Below are positions 56,405-64,000 of a stretch of 64,000 nucleotides of DNA, piece after piece. The DNA lies in the NCBI RefSeq assembly GCF_001411555.2, contig NC_049904.1:24069370-24133369 (forward strand), written 5' to 3'. Both the position numbers and the translations under genes were made by a program. The notes beneath the pieces are model-generated. The model saw nothing but the letters and a program-made list of their open reading frames with translations. It made no database searches and was not told the DNA's origin. The number at the start of each line of letters is the position of its first letter. Within the stretch, counting starts at the first letter, position 1. The DNA is from Juglans regia. Its lineage: Eukaryota; Streptophyta; Magnoliopsida; Fagales; Juglandaceae.

Positions 56405-56555
56405 ATTCACACAACTTCCACACTCTACATTATTTTTAATTTTTATTATTTTTTTCTTTTATTAAATATTTATTATATGAATAATGAATAAAATATTTGA
56501 AATAATTTAAAAAGAATAAAACTCAAAAAAAAATACTAAAAAAATACTAAAAATT
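56405..56555. repeat. Dispersed repeat shared with 15640-15790
   Basis: Nearly identical blocks TTTTTAATTTTTATTATTTT, AAATATTTATTATATGAATA and TTGAAATAATTTAAAAAGAA occur in both places. Confidence 0.6.
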
Positions 56556-56759
56556 TATAATATTATTTTATAAATAGACGTACGCTCATGTACGTTGCTA
56601 TACTTTCGGAGAAATCCATTGGGCATTGAGATCTCATCTCTCATTGGGAAAGAAAAATATAACAATAAATATAGATAGCAGCTACTGTTTAGGAGTAACT
56701 ATTTTGCACACATGATATGGCATCATCTAGACCACACATCTTCCTAAATCTAATTTACC

Positions 56760-57000
56760 ATCCGACTGAGAGAGAGATAATGAGAGAGAGCCGATAAGAG
56801 AGAGAGCGGAGAACCGAGATTAGAGAGAGACAATGAGAGAGAGAGGCAGAGATGAGAGAGAGAGAGAGAGAGAGCCGGCGAGAGATCTGATGAGAGAGAG
56901 AGAGTTGAGGAGAGAGAAAAAGAGAGAGAGAGTTGATGAGAGAGAGAGTCGTTGATGAGAGAGAGATGATGAGATGATGAGAGAGAGAGGGATAGCGTCT
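56760..57000. repeat. Imperfect (GA)n minisatellite
   Basis: GAGAGAGA blocks are separated by GCCGATAAGA, ACCGAGATTA, GATGATGA and similar spacers for about 240 bp. The 82-codon minus frame (Ser/Leu repeats) is produced by the repeat. Confidence 0.85.
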
Positions 57001-57334
57001 CATCTGCGCGTTTTGCAGAAAAAAAGAAAAGAAAAGAAAGAAAAATGGATCACATGCATCTACGTAATGTGTGCATTGTGTGCACCACTACAGTAGATGC
57101 TATATAGAAAAACTCAAAATATAAACTCACTCATTTTTTACAGTACATTATATAATTATATTTTAAAATAAATTATAATTTAGTAAAATACTTTATAAAA
57201 ATAACATCATTTTATAAAAATATCCTCACTTTAAAATATATTGTAAAATATATTGTGTGAGTATAATTACTAAGAAATAAATTGGTGAAAATGACTACAC
57301 TCATCTAGAAAAAGCTCAACAAATTTAGGTTAGA

Positions 57335-57612
57335 ATAACGTTAGATATAGTTTTAGATTTTGTAAATTTCGAGTGCTATTTTTGAAAAAAATGGAGTTTG
57401 TTATTAAAAAAAAAAAATGATATTTATAATTTTAGGATGTGCAAGTCTCACACACTCTCTTTAAAAAAAATTATTTAAATCTAGAAACCACATGAAAAAA
57501 TTATTTTTTAATAATGAATCTTATTTTTTTTTTTTTTAAATAATGCATGAGGCTTGCATACTCAAATATCATTTTTCATACTAAAAAATAAAACTATATT
57601 TAATATTACTCA
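57335..57612. repeat. Fold-back repeat
   Basis: The left arm TTAGATATAGTTTTAGATTT pairs with the right arm AAAACTATATTTAATATTAC, and inner AT-rich parts are also complementary. No coding capacity. Confidence 0.45.
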
Positions 57613-57914
57613 AATATTAATTTTTTCATTTAAATTTTAAATTTATTCATTTTTATTTAAGGGAACACCCTAAAACTGTTAATATTATTTGTACTTTTAA
57701 GTGAAGATGTTGGTGAGATCCTTTGGTCCAACTTGTGATATAGTACACGTCATCTGCACTTAATCAATTAATAATTTAAAGCCATCTTTATTAAGAATAT
57801 TTTCCTTCATTCTCTTTCTTGATTTATTCTTTCTGTTACAGAATTGGGACACCGGCCAGATGAGAACAGCTAGATTCTAAAATATTTTTCAAAAAGCTAA
57901 ATGCCATCAAATTG

Positions 57915-58095
57915 ACTGTATTTGGATGTTAAATTAAGTTGAATTGAATTGAATTAAGATGATAAAATATTATTTTTTAATATTATTATTATTTTAAAAC
58001 TTGAAAAAGTTGAATTACTTATTATATTTTATATTAAAATTTAAAAAATTATAATAATGAATTGAGGTGAATTGAGATGAGTTTATAAAACAATC
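57915..58095 (+). mobile_element. Abundant AT-rich MITE family, copy
   Basis: TTTGGATGTTAAATTAAGTT, GATGATAAAATATTA via AATTAAGATGATAAAATA, and ATTGAGGTGAATTGAGATGA match the consensus order closely. Confidence 0.6.
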
Positions 58096-58644
58096 AATCA
58101 GATTTTCATAAAGCATTATTACCTTAATATATCATAGAATCTTTGAAGCATGGCTTGGACTGCTTAAATATTAATAAAATGAAAACGATTTATATACAAT
58201 ATTTTTTATAATATTTAATATAATTATATTTATAAAATATATTATAAAAATAATATTATTTTATAAAAATATTCTCATTTAAAAATATTATTATATAATA
58301 TATTGTGTATCATTACTCTTAATAAAAACAGATGGGATAAAAAGAAAAAACGTTTTCAATGCACAAGGGTGGGAAATGATTTGATGTGAGTGGGGGGGCA
58401 AGCTAGCCAGCGAGGCAGATGCCATCTTTATTTTCTTTTTCTAGTTCCCATCCTTTCCTGTTCTATCATGTATGTCCAGCTTTTTTTAACTTCAGGTCTA
58501 TTAATTTGGCTGGTAGCCTTGCTCTCTACTGAGAAGCTATATTTTCTGTTTGGTTGGCTTTGTCCTTTTGTTTTGTTCAGATCCTCCACAGGGCTTTTGC
58601 AATTGGGGGCTCCAAAATTTAGGGGTGCGCACTAACTTTGATTG
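58096..58644. other. Intergenic DNA with an unassigned GC-richer patch
   Basis: 58375-58640 is less AT-rich and holds an 81-codon plus frame rich in Leu/Phe. I do not recognise it and there is no linked exon, so it is not called a gene. Confidence 0.35.
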
Positions 58645-58845
58645 GTCATGTTTGATTTCAAAATTTTTCAATTTATCTCATCTTATTTTATTTAATTATT
58701 TTATATAAAATAAAATAAATAGTTTAACTATTTCAAATCTTAAAATAAAAATAATATTAAAAAATATATTCTAATAATATTTTATTCAACTTTTAATTTT
58801 AATTTCAGTCCATCTCATCTGCGAAAGCAAATGAGACCTAAGTCA
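58645..58845 (-). mobile_element. Abundant AT-rich MITE family, copy
   Basis: TTTCAATTTATCTCATCTTA, AATAGTTTAACTATTTCAAA and CAGTCCATCTCATCTGCGAA fit the reverse of the family. Confidence 0.5.
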
Positions 58846-58849
58846 AATC

Positions 58850-59830
58850 TGACAAATCAAAGTCTCTGACTTTTTCAGAGTTTAAATCCAAACTCCGACT
58901 CCGATTTGTGTAGGCTCCGACTTGATTCCGACTCCGACTTGTCGGAACGTAGTCGGATTTGAGTTTTCAATTTTGGGCTTCTTCTTTTTTAACTTCATAT
59001 TTAACCCATTTAAAAAAGAATTTTTTGTAAGTATTCAAATTTCAATTTTTCAAAATGATTAAAAACTAAAATTAAATCTTTCACTGCTAATTTACTTTTA
59101 TACTTCACTTATTTCTACACTAGACTTATTTCTAATGTTTAATTACATATTATTATATTTTAGTAAATTGGTATTATGTGTTATTAATTTATTATACTAG
59201 AGTTAATAGTCATTTTTATACTAATGTCTAATTTATTTCTATACAAGATTTATACTATAATTTCTAATTACATGTTATTATACTCATGTCTAACTTATTT
59301 CTAACTTAATTATATACTAGACTTTCTAGTGTCTAATTATATGTTATTATACCTTAGTAAATTGGTATATATCTTATTAACTTATTATACTAGATTTATT
59401 TAAATACTAGTGGCTAACTTATTTCTATACTTGATTATGTATGCTAGTAATACAATGATATTTACATATACTAAACTATCACTAATCTATTTATATTATA
59501 TTATAGTATAAGTATATTATTTTATAATAATTAGCTCATATTAGTATATTATTGAATTTAAGCATATAAATTCTAGTTATATAACTATATAACTATACTA
59601 GTATATATGATAAATATATAGATAAATACATATTTTTATAACATATTACAATATCGGAGTCGGATTCGGAGTCGGAGTCGGAGCATAAAGTTAGAGTCGA
59701 GTCGGATCGGAATGAGAGTCACTCCAATGACACATTCGACTCCAACTCTGACTTCAATTTGTCGGAATGAAGCCAGATTTGGAATTGGATTTTCAGATTT
59801 TTTTCTAAGCCCTACTCCAAATGTCTAAAA
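58850..59830. repeat. Element of GGAGTCGGAG words with AT-rich tandem core
   Basis: TCCGACTCCG words at the left end (58885-58960) and GGAGTCGGAGTCGGAG at the right (59655-59760) are inverted. The ~650-bp core repeats TAATGTCTAATTA / TATTATACTAG variants. Its architecture is shared with 26801-27310. Confidence 0.5.
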
Positions 59831-60967
59831 CTCAAACCCCTTGCCTTTCTTTAAAACAAATGTCAAAATTTTTATTGTAAGCTTTAAATAAATTCATAAT
59901 TCTTATTCTCTAAAATACGGGAGAAAAAGTATAAAAAATCCCTTAGAACCTTTAAAAAAATTATACTGAAACTATTTTCCTAAATTTTAAAAGAGTCATT
60001 TTACTTCTAAGTTACAAACAGTACTGTGAATGACATGTAATTAGTGGTATGGAGATACGTGTCCTCGTATCAGTTTGCAAATAAAATGTTTAATATTAAA
60101 AATAATTACGATCTAAATTAATCTAATAATAAAAACTCAAAAAGCTTACTACCCTGTTCTCAAAAACAATCTTAGAAAATTCTTTACTCTATAAAAATTT
60201 AAAATAATCTCTCAACTCTTAACATGATATCTGAAAAACCCACGTACAGCTCCATCCAAAAAGAAAATTTGAGAGTTAGAAAATGTTTAGGCTTTTATTT
60301 ATATATATATAAATATATTTATATATATATATATATATACTCGACGTAACAAAACTTTATTTACATCGGGAAGATGTTGGTCAGTGAATGTCATCAATTG
60401 ACCAAGATTCAGGACATAATTATGGGTACGAACAAACAATAATGACATATACAAGTCTAAAATATACGGTCCTAGCGCCAGGATTTTTTTTTATTATTAT
60501 AAAAAAATGGATCCCAACATGAAAATACGTGAAAAATTCATTTTTTCTTGACGGGACTCACCTTTTTAGGAATAACTTACACAAAGCTTGTGCATTTGGA
60601 GCTTGTCCCTAACTTTACTCTCCAACAAAATAGTAGCTAGCTAGCATCATTTTCCAAATGAAAAATGGTAAATACGTACTCATGATCTGGTTGGAAATAA
60701 TATATATAGAGAATGCAAATGTAGCTTAATTTGCTGTATATATTTATATATAGGAAAATGTCATGATAATTTTATCATCATCATTAATTACAGAAGTTTG
60801 AACTGCTGATCAAGATGTTTTTGGAACCCCAAGTCATGAGATATATAGGTTGTTTCTGATGATAGATAGGTTCCTGAAACTCAGCATTCCAAGTTTCGAA
60901 CCATGCACAGTAATGAACGAGAAGCACTAGCCAGCATGGCAGCAGCATTCATGCACGCATGGTGATC
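59831..60967. other. Intergenic DNA and 3' flank of the oxidase gene
   Basis: Includes the second copy of the 185-bp dispersed repeat (60440-60622) and (TA)n at 60299-60340. 60760-60967 probably contains the 3' untranslated region of the minus-strand glycolate oxidase. No separate gene. Confidence 0.5.

Positions 60968-64000
<3,033 letters not shown>

Overview
The window is nuclear DNA of a woody-type eudicot plant. The evidence is split genes with canonical GT/AG introns, plant-only gene families (a plastid NCED, a plastid pyruvate dehydrogenase E1-beta, a JAZ/TIFY repressor, a peroxisomal glycolate oxidase), very AT-rich intergenic DNA and many typical plant transposons. A member of the Fagales such as walnut or pecan is possible, but I cannot prove the species from sequence alone. 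No rRNA, tRNA, CRISPR array or organelle segment was found.

Genes. Four apparently functional host genes are spread over 64 kb. (1) 8031-9833 (+): intronless 9-cis-epoxycarotenoid dioxygenase, the committed step of abscisic acid synthesis. (2) 28044-31833 (-): four-exon plastid pyruvate dehydrogenase E1-beta. The three short transit-peptide exons were assembled by hand and give 407 residues. (3) 51107-52365 (+): three-exon JAZ7/JAZ8-type jasmonate repressor of 144 residues, with an EAR motif, a TIFY motif and a Jas motif lacking the usual degron. (4) 60968-64000 (-): the last ten exons of a peroxisomal (S)-2-hydroxy-acid (glycolate) oxidase that runs off the right edge. They do not form a pathway, although NCED and JAZ both serve stress-hormone control.

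Mobile DNA fills most of the rest. 11700-15479 is an LTR element with an ACAAT target duplication that keeps only a broken gag-protease. 18938-26176 is a decayed CACTA (En/Spm) element with DUF4216 and Transposase_24 remnants, an antisense Transposase_32-like remnant and about 30 copies of the palindrome TTCGAA in clusters. 36672-42153 is a young, apparently intact Ty1/copia element with an unbroken 1346-residue polyprotein, an AGATC target duplication and nearly identical LTRs. Its leader carries a striking array of GC-rich hairpins. 43062-47517 looks like a Helitron that captured the 5' part of a non-lysosomal glucosylceramidase (GBA2-type) gene, introns included, now disabled. A second Helitron 3' end lies at 17517. 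There are also two short poly-A retroposons with target duplications, a tRNA-derived SINE candidate, and many MITE or fold-back families. One of these is a Mutator-like MITE with a perfect 9-bp duplication, and another is an AT-rich family with at least nine copies, one of them inside a JAZ intron.

The most unusual observations are the hairpin array in the copia leader, the TTCGAA palindrome clusters of the CACTA element, the gene-capturing Helitron, and the gag-only LTR element. I saw no clearly new multi-gene system.
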